DNA of 64,000 bases from Eikenella glucosivorans (GCF_016025525.2 NZ_JACSGR010000006.1:62001-126000), one strand, 5' to 3'. Counted from the stretch's first letter, positions 42,018-51,474 are shown. Translations and numbers: made by a program. The notes: generated by a model not told the origin, from the sequence alone.

Positions 42018-43001
42018 ATGGATTCAAGCATGACAGAAAACCTGGCAAACCGCCTGCCGGCCTATCGGCCGCCTGCTTGGCTGCGCGGAGGGCATATGCA
42101 GAGCATCTGGCCCAAGCTCGTGCGCATCGGCAGCCCGGCCTACCGACGCGAGCTGCTGCCCGACAGCTTGGGCGAAGCCGAAGTGGCCTACGATTTTGTC
42201 GACGGCAGCCGGGCCGACGCGCCCCTGCTGATGCTGTTTCACGGGCTGGAAGGCGGCAGCGAAAGCCACTACGCCCGTGCCCTGATGCTGGCCGCGCAAC
42301 GGCAGGGCTGGCACGGCGTGGTGGCGCATTTCCGCAGCTGCGGCGGTGTGGCCAACCGAGCCCGCGTGTTTTACCACTCCGGCGACAGTGTTGAAATCGC
42401 GCACATGCTCGGGCTGATGGCGGCTCGCTACTCCCGTGTGTACGCTGTGGGCATATCCCTGGGCGGCAACGCGCTGGCCAAATACCTGGCCGAGCAGGGC
42501 GCTGCGGCCATCCCGCAGGCTGCTGCCGTGGTGAGCGCGCCGCTGGATTTGACCGCCGCCTCGCGCCGGCTGGAGCAGGGCTTGAGCAGGATGCTGTATG
42601 CGCCGTATTTTTTGCGCTCGCTGTTACCCAAAGCCGCGGCGGTAGCCGAACGGTTTCCGCAGATCGACGCGGCGGCGGTGCAGGCTGCGGCCAACCTTAC
42701 CGATTTCGACAACGCCTTCACCGCGCCGCTGCACGGTTTCGCTGATGCCGCCGACTACTACCGCCGTGCCAGCGCCAAACCGCTGCTGCGTCAAATCGCC
42801 GTGCCCACGCTGATTTTGAACGCGCGCAACGACCCCTTCATTCCCGCCTATTCCCTGCCGGATGCGGGCGAGGTGTCGGCAGCGGTAACGCTGTTGCAGC
42901 CCGCATATGGCGGCCATGCCGGCTTTCCCGGCCGTGCCGATTTGGATTGGCTGCCGGATACTGTATTGCGCTATTTCGATTTGGCCGCGCCCGCAGAGTG
43001 A
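42018..43001 (+). CDS. YheT-family alpha/beta hydrolase
   Basis: 327 residues. RGGHMQSIWPKLVR at the N-terminus, LFHGLEGGSESHYARALM, VAHFRSCGGVANRARVFYHSG, the nucleophile elbow GISLGGNALAKYLA and the C-terminal His in YGGHAGF match the YheT/ABHD group of putative hydrolases. Asp in NARNDPF is the likely third triad member. In-frame ATGs at 42018 and 42030 both fit. The substrate is unknown. It is a single gene followed by the largest copy of the dispersed repeat. Confidence 0.88.
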   Translation: MDSSMTENLANRLPAYRPPAWLRGGHMQSIWPKLVRIGSPAYRRELLPDSLGEAEVAYDFVDGSRADAPLLMLFHGLEGGSESHYARALMLAAQRQGWHGVVAHFRSCGGVANRARVFYHSGDSVEIAHMLGLMAARYSRVYAVGISLGGNALAKYLAEQGAAAIPQAAAVVSAPLDLTAASRRLEQGLSRMLYAPYFLRSLLPKAAAVAERFPQIDAAAVQAAANLTDFDNAFTAPLHGFADAADYYRRASAKPLLRQIAVPTLILNARNDPFIPAYSLPDAGEVSAAVTLLQPAYGGHAGFPGRADLDWLPDTVLRYFDLAAPAE

Positions 43002-43014
43002 AGCCAAGTGATAA

Positions 43015-43187
43015 AGGCTACCTGAAAGCGTCAGCTTCAACGCAGTTAAAACGATGTCTTGCGAAGCAAGGCGGAGTTTCTGCGAAGCTAAAACCTCAGC
43101 TTCAACGAAGTGGACCGATGTCTTGGCGCAGCCAAGGCTGAGTTTCCGCGAAGCTGAAAACCGCCAAACACATTTTTCAGGTAGCCT
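43015..43187. repeat. dispersed uptake-sequence-bordered repeat, copy C (tandem)
   Basis: Bounded by AGGCTACCTGAA (43015-43026) and TTCAGGTAGCCT (43176-43187). Inside are two head-to-tail units. The first has AGCTTCAACGCAGTTAAAAC, GATGTCTTGCGAAGCAAGG and GAGTTTCTGCGAAGCTAAA. The second has AGCTTCAACGAAGTGGACC, GATGTCTTGGCGCAGCCAAG and GAGTTTCCGCGAAGCTGAA. Confidence 0.8.
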
Positions 43188-43217
43188 CAACCGTATGAAC
43201 ATGAAAAGGAAAGCATC

Positions 43218-43817
43218 ATGACCGTTAGCCAAACCTACCTCGCCGGCCTGCAACAAGCCTACGCCCGGCGCGGCGGCGCAGACGAATGGGCGCGTTTTGC
43301 CCAAGTGAAACAAGGCATCAGCCCCGCCGATGCCGCCGCCCTGCAAGCCGCCTATCCGCACACACCCGCCGCCCTGCTCGAGCTGCTCGCCTTCGCCGAC
43401 GGCACCTACTGGCACGAATACCAAGGCCAAACCTTCAGCCTGTTCCTGCTCGGCTCCGATGTGATGGAATATCCCTACTATCTGCTCTCCGCCCGGCAGA
43501 TGCTGGAAAGCAAATCGCAGCAATATCTGTCCGACTACATTGCCCGTGTTTACCCGGCCGAAGACGTGGCCGTGGACGAGCGCATCACCCGCGATGCCGA
43601 ACATGCCCGCTGGCTGCACTTTTCCGACTGCATGAACAACGGCGGCACCTCGCAGCTCTTCATCGATTTCACCCCGTCGCCCTCCGGCAAAGCCGGGCAA
43701 ATCGTCCGCTATCTGCACGATCCCGACGAGCTCTCCGTGATTGCCGACAGCTTCGAAGAATATTTGCAGCACCTCATCGAAGACGGCTACGACTTCATCC
43801 AGGAAGACTATTTTTGA
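43218..43817 (+). CDS. SMI1/KNR4 (SUKH) family protein
   Basis: 199 residues. QGISPADAAALQAAYPHTPAALLELLAFADG is the N-terminal helix pair and turn of SUKH-fold proteins. FLLGSDVMEYPYYLLSARQM, WLHFSDCMNNGGTSQLFIDF and SGKAGQIVRYLHDPDEL follow the usual strand order. Many relatives are immunity proteins to secreted toxins, but no toxin gene lies next to this one, so it may be orphan or unrelated. AAAAGGAAAG precedes the ATG. Confidence 0.78.
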   Translation: MTVSQTYLAGLQQAYARRGGADEWARFAQVKQGISPADAAALQAAYPHTPAALLELLAFADGTYWHEYQGQTFSLFLLGSDVMEYPYYLLSARQMLESKSQQYLSDYIARVYPAEDVAVDERITRDAEHARWLHFSDCMNNGGTSQLFIDFTPSPSGKAGQIVRYLHDPDELSVIADSFEEYLQHLIEDGYDFIQEDYF

Positions 43818-43988
43818 ATAACCGTTAAAGGCTACCTGAAAAACACAAAAGCCCGTTTCAACAGCCTGAAAGCAGCCAAGTAAGTTGAACGAATACATTT
43901 TCAGGTAGCCCCAAGCGGCAGCGTGGCGGCTTGGCGGGGCATGTTAAATTTTGTTTGAAACCGGCCAGCCGACATGATGGAAAGCGCG

Positions 43989-43994
43989 TATAAT
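43989..43994 (+). promoter_or_regulatory. -10 element of the pyrH promoter
   Basis: A consensus TATAAT lies 42 bp before the pyrH ATG. No clear -35 box is placed at 16-18 bp. Confidence 0.5.
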
Positions 43995-44036
43995 GCCGGG
44001 CGTTTGAGTTCACCAACCAGAAACGAGAGAGACGCC

Positions 44037-44750
44037 ATGACTATCCGCTACAAACGTGTTTTGTTGAAACTTTCCGGCGAAGCCCTGATGGGTAACGATG
44101 CCTTCGGCATCAACCGCACCACCATCATGGGCATTGTGAAACAGATTGTGGAAATCGCCCAAATGGGCGTGGAAGTCGGCGTGGTGGTGGGCGGCGGCAA
44201 CCTGTTTCGCGGCGTCGCGGCGCAGGCCAGCGACATGGATCGCGCCACCGCCGACTACATGGGCATGCTGGCCACGGTGATGAACGCGCTGGCGCTGAAA
44301 GACGCGTTTGAAAGCCTTGGTCAGCCCGCGCGCGTGCAGTCTGCGCTTTCCATGCAGCAGATTGCCGAAACCTACGCCCGCCCCAAAGCCATCCAGTATC
44401 TGGAAGAGGGTAAAGTGGTGATTTTCGCCGCCGGCACCGGCAACCCCTTCTTCACCACCGACACCGCAGCAGCCCTGCGCGGCGCGGAAATGAACTGCGA
44501 CATCATGCTCAAGGCCACCAATGTGGACGGCGTGTACACCGCCGACCCGAAAAAAGACGCTTCGGCCACCCGCTATCAGGACATCACGTTCGACGAAGCC
44601 ATCGTGAAAAACCTGAAAGTGATGGACGCCACCGCGCTGGCGCTGTGCCGCGAGCGCAAGCTGAACATCGTGGTGTTCGGCATCGCCAAAGAAGGCGCGC
44701 TCAAACGTGTGGTGCGCGGCGAGGATGAGGGCACGCTGGTGCACGTTTGA
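44037..44750 (+). CDS. pyrH: uridylate (UMP) kinase
   Basis: 237-residue bacterial UMP kinase of the amino-acid-kinase fold, phosphorylating UMP to UDP in pyrimidine synthesis. RVLLKLSGEALMG, VVVGGGNLFRGVAA, MDRATADYMGMLATVMNALAL and FFTTDTAAALRGAEM are signatures, as is ATNVDGVYTADPKKD. The ATG at 44037 follows GAGAGAGAC and gives the normal start; the frame is open from 43974. It is followed by a stem-loop, so it appears monocistronic here. Confidence 0.96.
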   Translation: MTIRYKRVLLKLSGEALMGNDAFGINRTTIMGIVKQIVEIAQMGVEVGVVVGGGNLFRGVAAQASDMDRATADYMGMLATVMNALALKDAFESLGQPARVQSALSMQQIAETYARPKAIQYLEEGKVVIFAAGTGNPFFTTDTAAALRGAEMNCDIMLKATNVDGVYTADPKKDASATRYQDITFDEAIVKNLKVMDATALALCRERKLNIVVFGIAKEGALKRVVRGEDEGTLVHV

Positions 44751-44770
44751 TTGCTGATGAATGAAGATGC

Positions 44771-44798
44771 AGGCCGCTTTCCGATGGGAAGGCGGCCT
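44771..44798 (+). terminator. stem-loop after pyrH
   Basis: AGGCCGCTTTCC (44771-44782) pairs, with one G-T wobble, with GGAAGGCGGCCT (44787-44798). A short T run follows. An inverted uptake-sequence pair (44822-44833 with 44848-44859) backs it up. Confidence 0.7.
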
Positions 44799-44883
44799 GA
44801 AGTTTTGGGTTGGCCGGCGTTTTCAGGTAGCCTTTATGCGCGGAAAGAGGCTACCTGAAAACTTAGCTGTGCAAATGGGGCGA

Positions 44884-44912
44884 TAAAAAACGCCCGTTGT
44901 GGCAACGGGCGT
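44884..44912 (-). terminator. rho-independent terminator of dps
   Basis: ACGCCCGTTG (44890-44899) pairs with CAACGGGCGT (44903-44912). On the minus strand six T follow the stem, 22 bp after the dps stop. Confidence 0.88.
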
Positions 44913-44933
44913 GGTGTGGCTGGTGAAGCCGGT

Positions 44934-45404
44934 TTATTTTTCCAACAGGGCGCGCAGCATCCAGGCAGCTTTTTCGTGGGTTTGCATACGGTTGGTGAGC
45001 AGGTCGTTGGTGGGCTCATCGCTGGCTTCGTCTACTGCAGGCAGTAAGACGCGGCAGGTGCGCACCACGGTTTCCTGGCCGTCCACCAGTTCGCGGATCA
45101 TGGTGGTGGCGTCGGTGTTGGGTTTGGCTTCCTTGATGCTGGTGAGTGCGGCGTATTCGCTGTAGGAGCCGGGAGCGTAGTAGCCGAGGGCGCGGATGCG
45201 TTCGGCGATTTCGTCGATGGCGGCGGCCAGTTCGTTGTATTGCTCTTCAAACATCAGGTGCAGGGTGCGGAACTGGGGTCCTTCCACGTTCCAGTGGTAG
45301 TTGTGGGTTTTCAGGTAGAGGGTGTAGCTGTCGGCCAGCACTTTGGTGAGGCCTTCGGCGATGGTTTGGCGTTGGGTTTCGGTCATGCCGATGTTGATGC
45401 TCAT
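44934..45404 (-). CDS. dps: Dps-family DNA-protection/ferritin-like protein
   Basis: 156-residue four-helix miniferritin. It oxidises and stores iron at dimer interfaces and protects DNA from peroxide. The ferroxidase residues are in LKTHNYHWNVEGPQFRTLHLMFEEQYNEL, where the two His and the Asp/Glu pattern are conserved, followed by AAAIDEIAERIRALGYYAPG. A GGAG site precedes the ATG. The upstream AT-rich region (45480-45560) may hold peroxide- or iron-responsive sites, but none is convincing. Confidence 0.93.
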   Translation of the reverse strand: MSINIGMTETQRQTIAEGLTKVLADSYTLYLKTHNYHWNVEGPQFRTLHLMFEEQYNELAAAIDEIAERIRALGYYAPGSYSEYAALTSIKEAKPNTDATTMIRELVDGQETVVRTCRVLLPAVDEASDEPTNDLLTNRMQTHEKAAWMLRALLEK

Positions 45405-45617
45405 GTTTGGCTCCTTAAAATGGAAATGAAACGGGAATGATGGTGCACGCTGCGGTGCGCTTTGATTGCTTTGTTGGGCGGGATTGTAGGCTAGTTGTTT
45501 GCTTTAGTCAATTGAAAATTATTTTTCGATTGATTTTTTATTTTAATATGGGTGGGCGGATAGGTTTTATTAACGGGCCGAACCTTTTTCAGGTAGCCTT
45601 TTGCCGGCTGCGGCATA

Positions 45618-45647
45618 TTGGGCGGCGTTTTGCGGCTGGGGTATAAT
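45618..45647 (+). promoter_or_regulatory. putative sigma-70 promoter of uraA
   Basis: TTGGGC (45618-45623) and consensus TATAAT (45642-45647) are spaced by 18 bp, ending 36 bp before the uraA ATG. Confidence 0.6.
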
Positions 45648-45682
45648 GCTAAGATTTGTTGGCGTTTGTTGAGGAGGAAATG

Positions 45683-46900
45683 ATGTTGCAATCGTTGAAA
45701 ACGGCGGTGGCGGGGGCGCAGATTTTGTTTGTGGCCTTCGGGGCGATGGTGCTGGTGCCGCTGCTCACGGGGCTGAACCCGGCGATGGCGTTACTGGGTG
45801 CGGGCATCGGCACACTGCTTTTTCAGGTGGCCACCGGGTGCAAGGTGCCGATTTTTTTGGGCTCGTCGTTTGCTTTTATTGCGCCGATTATTTATGCCAT
45901 GCAGGAATGGGGCATGGGCGGCACGATGTTCGGCCTGTTTGCGGCGGGCTTTATGTATTTTGTGTTTGCGGCGCTGATTAAGTATTTCGGGCTGCCGATG
46001 GTGAACCGTTTGCTGCCGCCGGTAGTGATCGGGCCGGTGATTATGGTGATCGGGCTTTCGGTGGCGGTGGTGGCCAGCAGCATGGCGATGGGCCAGGCGG
46101 GCGGCAAGCAGGTGTTGGATTACGGCCATTCGCTGCTGCTTTCGGGCTTTACTTTTGCGGTAACCGTGATCGTGGCGGTGTTCGGCAGCAAGATGATGAA
46201 GCTGATTCCGATTTTGATCGGGGTGGCGGCGGGCTATCTGGCAGCGCTGGCGATGAGCATGGTGGATACCGCGCCGATTGCGGCGGCGCCTTGGTTTGCC
46301 GTGCCGCATTTCCATTCGCCGCAGGTGAATTGGCAGGCGGCACTGTTTATGCTGCCGGTGGCGATTGCGCCGGCGATCGAGCACATCGGCGGCATCATGG
46401 CCATCGGCAAGGTAACGGGCAACGATTACGCGGCCGACCCGGGCCTGCACAAAACGCTGGCGGGCGACGGCTTGGGCGTGTGCGTGGCCGGGCTGATCGG
46501 CGGCCCGCCGGTTACCACCTACGGCGAGGTAACGGGCGCGGTGATGCTCACGAAAAACAGCAATCCGGTGATCATGACTTGGGCGGCGGTGTTTGCCATC
46601 TGCATGGCGTTTTTCGGCAAATTCAATGCCTTCCTGGCTTCGATTCCGCTGCCGGTGATGGGCGGGGTGATGATTCTGCTGTTTGGCACGATTGCTTCGC
46701 TGGGCTTGAAAACGCTGATCGACGCGCGGGTAAACCTGATGCAGCCGAAGAATCTGGTGATTGTGAGCTCGGTGCTCACGGTGGGCGTGGGCGGCATGGA
46801 GATGAAGCTGGGCAGTTTCAGCTTTGCCGGCGTGGGCTTGTGTGCGCTGCTGGCAATTGCGCTGAGCCTGCTGCTGCCGGATGTGCGGCATGATGATTAA
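45683..46900 (+). CDS. uraA: uracil:H+ symporter (NCS2 family)
   Basis: 405-residue nucleobase permease with about 14 membrane segments. FVAFGAMVLVPLLTGLNPAMALLGAGIGTLLF, IFLGSSFAFIAPI, PVAIAPAIEHIGGIMAIG (with the substrate Glu and His) and GGPPVTTYGEVTGAVMLTKN are UraA signatures. The frame opens at 45656. The ATG at 45683 is best placed after GAGGAGG (45671-45677); an ATG three bases earlier is possible. It imports uracil for salvage. Confidence 0.93.
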   Translation: MLQSLKTAVAGAQILFVAFGAMVLVPLLTGLNPAMALLGAGIGTLLFQVATGCKVPIFLGSSFAFIAPIIYAMQEWGMGGTMFGLFAAGFMYFVFAALIKYFGLPMVNRLLPPVVIGPVIMVIGLSVAVVASSMAMGQAGGKQVLDYGHSLLLSGFTFAVTVIVAVFGSKMMKLIPILIGVAAGYLAALAMSMVDTAPIAAAPWFAVPHFHSPQVNWQAALFMLPVAIAPAIEHIGGIMAIGKVTGNDYAADPGLHKTLAGDGLGVCVAGLIGGPPVTTYGEVTGAVMLTKNSNPVIMTWAAVFAICMAFFGKFNAFLASIPLPVMGGVMILLFGTIASLGLKTLIDARVNLMQPKNLVIVSSVLTVGVGGMEMKLGSFSFAGVGLCALLAIALSLLLPDVRHDD

Positions 46901-46911
46901 AGGTTTTCAGG

Positions 46912-46990
46912 CTACCTGAATAATGATGCCTTACGAGCAAAACTGAGTTTTGCCAAGCTAAAAATCGTTTGCGCCGTGTTTTCAGGTAGT
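46912..46990. repeat. degenerate dispersed repeat, copy E
   Basis: An uptake sequence at 46912-46923 and an imperfect complement at 46979-46992 (TTTTCAGGTAGTCT) enclose GATGCCTTACGAGCAAAACTG and GAGTTTTGCCAAGCT. This is a diverged form of the dispersed repeat. Confidence 0.55.
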
Positions 46991-47018
46991 CTCAAGCAGA
47001 TGTGAACACATTGGGAAG

Positions 47019-47540
47019 ATGATGAACAGAAAACAAAACAAATGGCTGTGGCTGTTGGCGCTGCTCGGTATGGCTGCGTATTTCCACTTTGCCGGGCAGC
47101 CGGCCAAGCCGGAGCAGGGCGCCGCACCGCAGCAGACTGCTGTGGTCGAACAATCGCGCGTGCAGCATACTGATGGCGCGCCCGCTGCCAGCCAAACCGG
47201 CGACAATGGTGCCGAGCTGATTGCCCGCGCTTTTGCCGAGCAGCGCAGCGACGTTCAGGTAAGCGGCAGCGGCACGGTGCACCGTACCCTGCCCGACGAC
47301 ACGCAAGGCTCGCGCCACCAGCGCTTCATCATGAAGCTTTCAAACGGGCAAACCGTGCTCGTGGCGCACAATATCGATCTTGCCCCGCGCATTCCGCGTT
47401 TGCAGCGCGGCGACACGGTGGGTTTTTCCGGCGAATACGAATACAACGCCCAAGGCGGCGTGATCCATTGGACGCACCACGACCCCGCCGGCCGCCATGC
47501 AAACGGCTGGCTGGAGCACAATGGGCAGCGCTATCAGTAG
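47019..47540 (+). CDS. DUF3465 protein, membrane-anchored
   Basis: 173 residues. One N-terminal hydrophobic helix (WLWLLALLGMAAYFHFAG) anchors or exports it. A Gln/Ala-rich linker follows, and then the DUF3465 domain from about 75: SGTVHRTLPDDTQGSRHQRFI, VLVAHNIDLAPRIPRLQRGD, GVIHWTHHDPAGRH and GWLEHNGQRYQ. The conserved His residues suggest an OB-fold-like or nuclease-like domain, but no activity is established to my knowledge. ATGs at 47019 and 47022 both lie just behind GGGAAG. Confidence 0.8.
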   Translation: MMNRKQNKWLWLLALLGMAAYFHFAGQPAKPEQGAAPQQTAVVEQSRVQHTDGAPAASQTGDNGAELIARAFAEQRSDVQVSGSGTVHRTLPDDTQGSRHQRFIMKLSNGQTVLVAHNIDLAPRIPRLQRGDTVGFSGEYEYNAQGGVIHWTHHDPAGRHANGWLEHNGQRYQ

Positions 47541-47543
47541 CGG

Positions 47544-47549
47544 TATAAT
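47544..47549 (+). promoter_or_regulatory. -10 element upstream of the RDD gene
   Basis: TATAAT lies right after the DUF3465 stop and about 100 bp before the RDD gene ATG. The -35 box is weak. An imperfect uptake-sequence pair follows at about 47560-47602. Confidence 0.4.
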
Positions 47550-47649
47550 CTGCTCAAGGGTTACCTGAAAACAATCGGGAAGAAAACAGGTTTCAGGTAG
47601 CCTCTATAAGAAAAGAAAACGTCTCAACCACAATAAGAAAGGGAATATC

Positions 47650-48228
47650 ATGCAAGATTTCCGCAACCGCTCATCCGGCCGCAGCACGGCTGAACGCTTC
47701 CGCCAGGCCTACTATTCCTCCGCCCTGCAAGGCGATGATTATGGCGACGATATGGAGGTGGAACTGGCCGAGCCGTGGCGGCGCGTGGCAGCCTTTGCGC
47801 TGAACGTGGTGCTGATGTTTGTGTTTGCCCTTGGAACGGGGTTTATCCTCGGTTTTGCGGGATCGGCAGTTGGCCGGAATTTTATGGATGGCTCGAACAA
47901 TGCGGTGGTTGGATTGGTGGTGATGCTGGTTTACGGCATCGGCCAAACCATGATGATGGTGAAAACCGGACAGAGTTTGGGCAAACGGATCATGCACATC
48001 CGCGTGATCAGCGACGACGGTGGGCCGATCGGCCTGCTCAAAGGGGTGCTGTTGCGCGAATGGGTGGTGTTTTTCGTGCTGCAAATCGTGTTTGGCCTGG
48101 TGCCGCTGTTGGGCGGGCTGCTGGCACTGATCTTGCTGGCCGCCAGCATCATCATGATGTTCATGGACCCGGAAGGCCGCCGCACGCCGCAGGATTGGCT
48201 GGCCAACACCCTGGTGATCCGTGCCTAA
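47650..48228 (+). CDS. RDD-family membrane protein
   Basis: 192 residues. After a 45-residue hydrophilic N-terminus, LAEPWRRVAAFALNVVLMFVFALG carries the RDD-type first helix. Two or three further helices follow (VVGLVVMLVYGIGQTMMM and FFVLQIVFGLVPLLGGLLALILL). TGQSLGKRIMHIRVISDDGG is the conserved cytoplasmic loop. RDD proteins have been linked to ion transport in some bacteria, but the role here is unknown. The DUF1841 gene starts 20 bp downstream after a single uptake sequence. Confidence 0.85.
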   Translation: MQDFRNRSSGRSTAERFRQAYYSSALQGDDYGDDMEVELAEPWRRVAAFALNVVLMFVFALGTGFILGFAGSAVGRNFMDGSNNAVVGLVVMLVYGIGQTMMMVKTGQSLGKRIMHIRVISDDGGPIGLLKGVLLREWVVFFVLQIVFGLVPLLGGLLALILLAASIIMMFMDPEGRRTPQDWLANTLVIRA

Positions 48229-48248
48229 GGCTTGAGGCTACCTGAAAA

Positions 48249-48743
48249 ATGTATGACGTAAACACGCACGACGTGCGCCGCTTTTTCGCCGAAGTGTGGC
48301 GGCAGCGGCTCGCGCCCTTGCAGTTGAGCAAATTGCAGCAAAAGGCGCTGCGCATCATCGAAGCGCACCCCGAATACCACCATTATTTAGACAACATCGA
48401 GCGCTATCTGGAACACAATTGGACGCCCGAGCAGGGCGAAACCAATCCCTTCCTGCACCTGTCGCTGCACCTTTCGATCCAAGAACAGAGCGACATCGAC
48501 CAGCCGCCCGGCATCCGCGCCATCCACCACGAACTGCAAGGCCGCTATGCCGGCGACTGGGTGCGTGCCGAGCACGACATGATGGAAGCCCTGGCCGAAA
48601 CCATCTGGGCGGCGCAGCGCAGCGGGCAGGGCTTGGATGTGAACCTATATATGACCCGCTTGCGCCGCCTAGTGGGCTTGGGGCAGGAAGACGAAGCGCG
48701 GCTCAACCCGCACGAAGTGGCGCAAATGGGCGGGCAGCTCTAA
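48249..48743 (+). CDS. DUF1841 family protein
   Basis: 164 residues, soluble and mostly helical. HDVRRFFAEVWRQRLAPLQLSKLQQKAL, HPEYHHYLDNIERYLEHNW, NPFLHLSLHLSIQEQSDIDQPPG and EHDMMEALAETIWAAQRSG are characteristic of DUF1841, a conserved betaproteobacterial family of unknown function. Its uptake sequence lies just upstream of the ATG and there is no strong ribosome site, so expression may depend on the RDD transcript. Confidence 0.85.
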   Translation: MYDVNTHDVRRFFAEVWRQRLAPLQLSKLQQKALRIIEAHPEYHHYLDNIERYLEHNWTPEQGETNPFLHLSLHLSIQEQSDIDQPPGIRAIHHELQGRYAGDWVRAEHDMMEALAETIWAAQRSGQGLDVNLYMTRLRRLVGLGQEDEARLNPHEVAQMGGQL

Positions 48744-48761
48744 CATTTCCCGCTTGGTAAA

Positions 48762-48800
48762 AGGCTACCTGAAAACCCGTTTCCGGTTTTCAGGTAGCCT
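48762..48800. terminator. inverted uptake-sequence pair between converging genes
   Basis: AGGCTACCTGAA (48762-48773) and its complement (48789-48800) form a hairpin with T run, between DUF1841 and the leftward FKBP gene. It can terminate both. Confidence 0.78.
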
Positions 48801-48824
48801 TTTCGTTGCATTGCCAGAAGCCGT

Positions 48825-49154
48825 TTAATCGTGCACCTTCAGCAATTCCACATCAAACACCAGCGTGGCGTTTGGCGGAATCACACCGCCGGCGCCGCGT
48901 GCGCCGTAGCCCATTTCCGGCGGGATGGTGAGCTTGCGTTTGCCGCCTTCGCGCATGCCGCCGAAGCCTTCGTCCCAGCCGCGGATCACCTGGCCCACGC
49001 CCAAGATGATGGTGAGCGGCTGGCCTCGGTCGAGGCTGGAGTCGAATTTACTGCCGTCGGTAAGGTAGCCGCTGTAGTGCACGGTGATGCGTTTGCCTTT
49101 TTCGGCGGCCTTGCCGCTGCCGGTTTCGATGTCTTCGATAATCAAATTGCTCAT
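48825..49154 (-). CDS. FKBP-type peptidyl-prolyl cis-trans isomerase
   Basis: 109-residue single-domain FKBP. IEDIETGSGKAAEKGKRITVHYSGYLTDGSKFDSSLDRGQPL, GVGQVIRGWDEGFGGMREGGKRKLTIPPEMGYGARGAGGVIPPNATLVFDVELL is the complete domain, here cited by its standard blocks. There is no signal peptide, so it is cytoplasmic. It catalyses proline isomerisation during folding. An AAGGAAAA site precedes the ATG. Confidence 0.95.
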   Translation of the reverse strand: MSNLIIEDIETGSGKAAEKGKRITVHYSGYLTDGSKFDSSLDRGQPLTIILGVGQVIRGWDEGFGGMREGGKRKLTIPPEMGYGARGAGGVIPPNATLVFDVELLKVHD

Positions 49155-49327
49155 GGGTTTTCCTTGTTGGGATTGGATGGGGAAAGGCTACCTGAAAAAT
49201 ACAGGCCGTTTCGGGCAGCCTGCCGAAACATCCGGCATTCTCAAGCATAAAGCGCGTTTCGGCAACTGTTGGCCGCGCGAAGTTTGCCCTTCCGGCCTGC
49301 GCCGCACACGATATTTCCGCCCCACCA

Positions 49328-49356
49328 TTCTTTCCGTGCGGCAATTGGACTAAAAT
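49328..49356 (+). promoter_or_regulatory. putative promoter of purC
   Basis: TTCTTT (49328-49333) and TAAAAT (49351-49356) are 17 bp apart, 35 bp before the purC ATG. Confidence 0.4.
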
Positions 49357-49391
49357 ACCGGTTTTCCGACCATCCACCCGCGAAAGCCATT

Positions 49392-50252
<861 letters not shown>

Positions 50253-50283
50253 CCGGATTGTTATCCGCATTGAGGCTTGCATT

Positions 50284-50319
50284 TTCAGGTAGCCTCAAGC
50301 ATCCGTGGGGCTACCTGAA
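50284..50319. terminator. near-perfect inverted uptake-sequence pair after purC
   Basis: TTCAGGTAGCCT (50284-50295) and GGGCTACCTGAA (50308-50319) pair with one mismatch, 32 bp after the purC stop. Confidence 0.6.
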
Positions 50320-50352
50320 AACTTATCCTGCCGTTTGAACAAACATTGAATC

Positions 50353-50547
50353 ATGCCCACCCGCAAACAAACCGCCCTGCAAACCGCCGCCAAACTCAAA
50401 CAAGGCAAAACCGCCAAGCTCAAAGAATGGCAGGCCGTGTCTGAGCAGCGGCAATTTGCCAACGAATTCACCGTGGCCGCCCGCCTCGGCGAACCCGCGT
50501 TTACCGAAGAACAGGCCGAGATGGTGGCGGCGCTGTTCGGCAAATAG
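50353..50547 (+). CDS. small conserved-looking protein, function unknown
   Basis: 64 residues, basic N-terminal half (MPTRKQTALQTAAKLKQGKTAKLKEWQ) and acidic C-terminal half (GEPAFTEEQAEMVAALFGK). It looks like a short helical protein. There is no signal peptide and no recognised domain. It has its own ATG between two uptake-sequence hairpins, and codon use is like that of its neighbours, which supports a real gene. Confidence 0.55.
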   Translation: MPTRKQTALQTAAKLKQGKTAKLKEWQAVSEQRQFANEFTVAARLGEPAFTEEQAEMVAALFGK

Positions 50548-50725
50548 CCTGCCGGTTTGGAAACATTTTGGCTGCGCCGGGGATATTGCCGGCAGGCAGC
50601 CTGGCCGCTTCCCAGGCTACCTGAAAACGCAAGCCCCAACGAAGTGAAAACCGAACCCGCTTGTCATCAAACGTGAGCGAGAGGTTTTAGATAGCTGTTA
50701 TTATTGTTTATAAAGGGAATTTGTA

Positions 50726-51340
50726 ATGTCATCCGCCCTCAAACTCCTCCCCCTGCTGCTCGCCTTAGGCGCCTGCTCCTCCGTTGGCACACAATTTGCC
50801 AAAATGAGCGAACCCGAAAGCGGCGAACGCGCCCGCGTGCGCGTGGTGGCCAATATGCTGGTGAAAGGCGTGCCCGAATCCGACTGCCTCGACTGGCGCA
50901 AACCCGGTGCCGGCACCATCTTTGGCGGCATGGTGGGCAGCAGCGGCTACCGCGGCCGCAGCCTGAATATGCCCGACCCGCACAACGTGTCCGGCAGCCG
51001 CCGCAGTGCCGAATTTTACGTGCGCGCCGGCAAGCCCCTCACCCTGCAGCTGCTCAATACGCCCGACAGCTGGCAAACCTGCAGTCTCGCCATCAGCTTC
51101 GTGCCGCAGGCCGGCCACAACTACGAAGTGGCAATGATCACCGGCCAAGTGGATTACCAACCCGACCTCGGCTATTGCGCCGCCCGCGTATTCGACCTGA
51201 ACAGCGGCCGGCAAATCCAGGCGGAAGAAACCACCAGCTGCCGCCGCAGGCAGCGGCTGGAAGCCCGTCAGCGGCAACGCGAAGCACGCCGGGCGGCACG
51301 CGCCGCGCAAGCCGAACGTGCTGCGCAAACGGCGCAGTAA
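50726..51340 (+). CDS. putative lipoprotein of unknown function
   Basis: 204 residues. A signal peptide with lipobox LGAC places the lipidated Cys at residue 17. The mature part contains paired cysteines (SDCLDW, WQTCSLAISF, GYCAARVF, TTSCRRR) and a beta-rich middle (AGKPLTLQLLNTPDSW, GHNYEVAMITGQVDY). The last 35 residues are an Arg/Ala/Gln-rich helix. No family is recognised. TAAAGGGAA precedes the ATG. The 50548-50725 gap holds one uptake sequence followed by a short repeat-like stretch. Confidence 0.75.
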   Translation: MSSALKLLPLLLALGACSSVGTQFAKMSEPESGERARVRVVANMLVKGVPESDCLDWRKPGAGTIFGGMVGSSGYRGRSLNMPDPHNVSGSRRSAEFYVRAGKPLTLQLLNTPDSWQTCSLAISFVPQAGHNYEVAMITGQVDYQPDLGYCAARVFDLNSGRQIQAEETTSCRRRQRLEARQRQREARRAARAAQAERAAQTAQ

Positions 51341-51404
51341 GCCTGCCGATGCTTCCGGCGGCAAATCGCTTGGCGCCAAACACATCGAAGCGCCGCACGA
51401 TAAA

Positions 51405-51474
51405 AGGCTACCTGAAAATTTTGCCGATGGGTTGAACGGTTTCGGTTTCGGCAAGACATCGTTTCAGGTAGCCT
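51405..51474. terminator. inverted uptake-sequence pair after the lipoprotein gene
   Basis: AGGCTACCTGAA (51405-51416) and its complement (51463-51474) are 46 bp apart with a T run after. Confidence 0.55.

Noticed and set aside
43218..43817. The SMI1/KNR4 protein as half of a contact-dependent toxin-immunity pair
   Set aside because: No toxin, secretion or polymorphic C-terminal fragment gene is adjacent, so only the fold is claimed.
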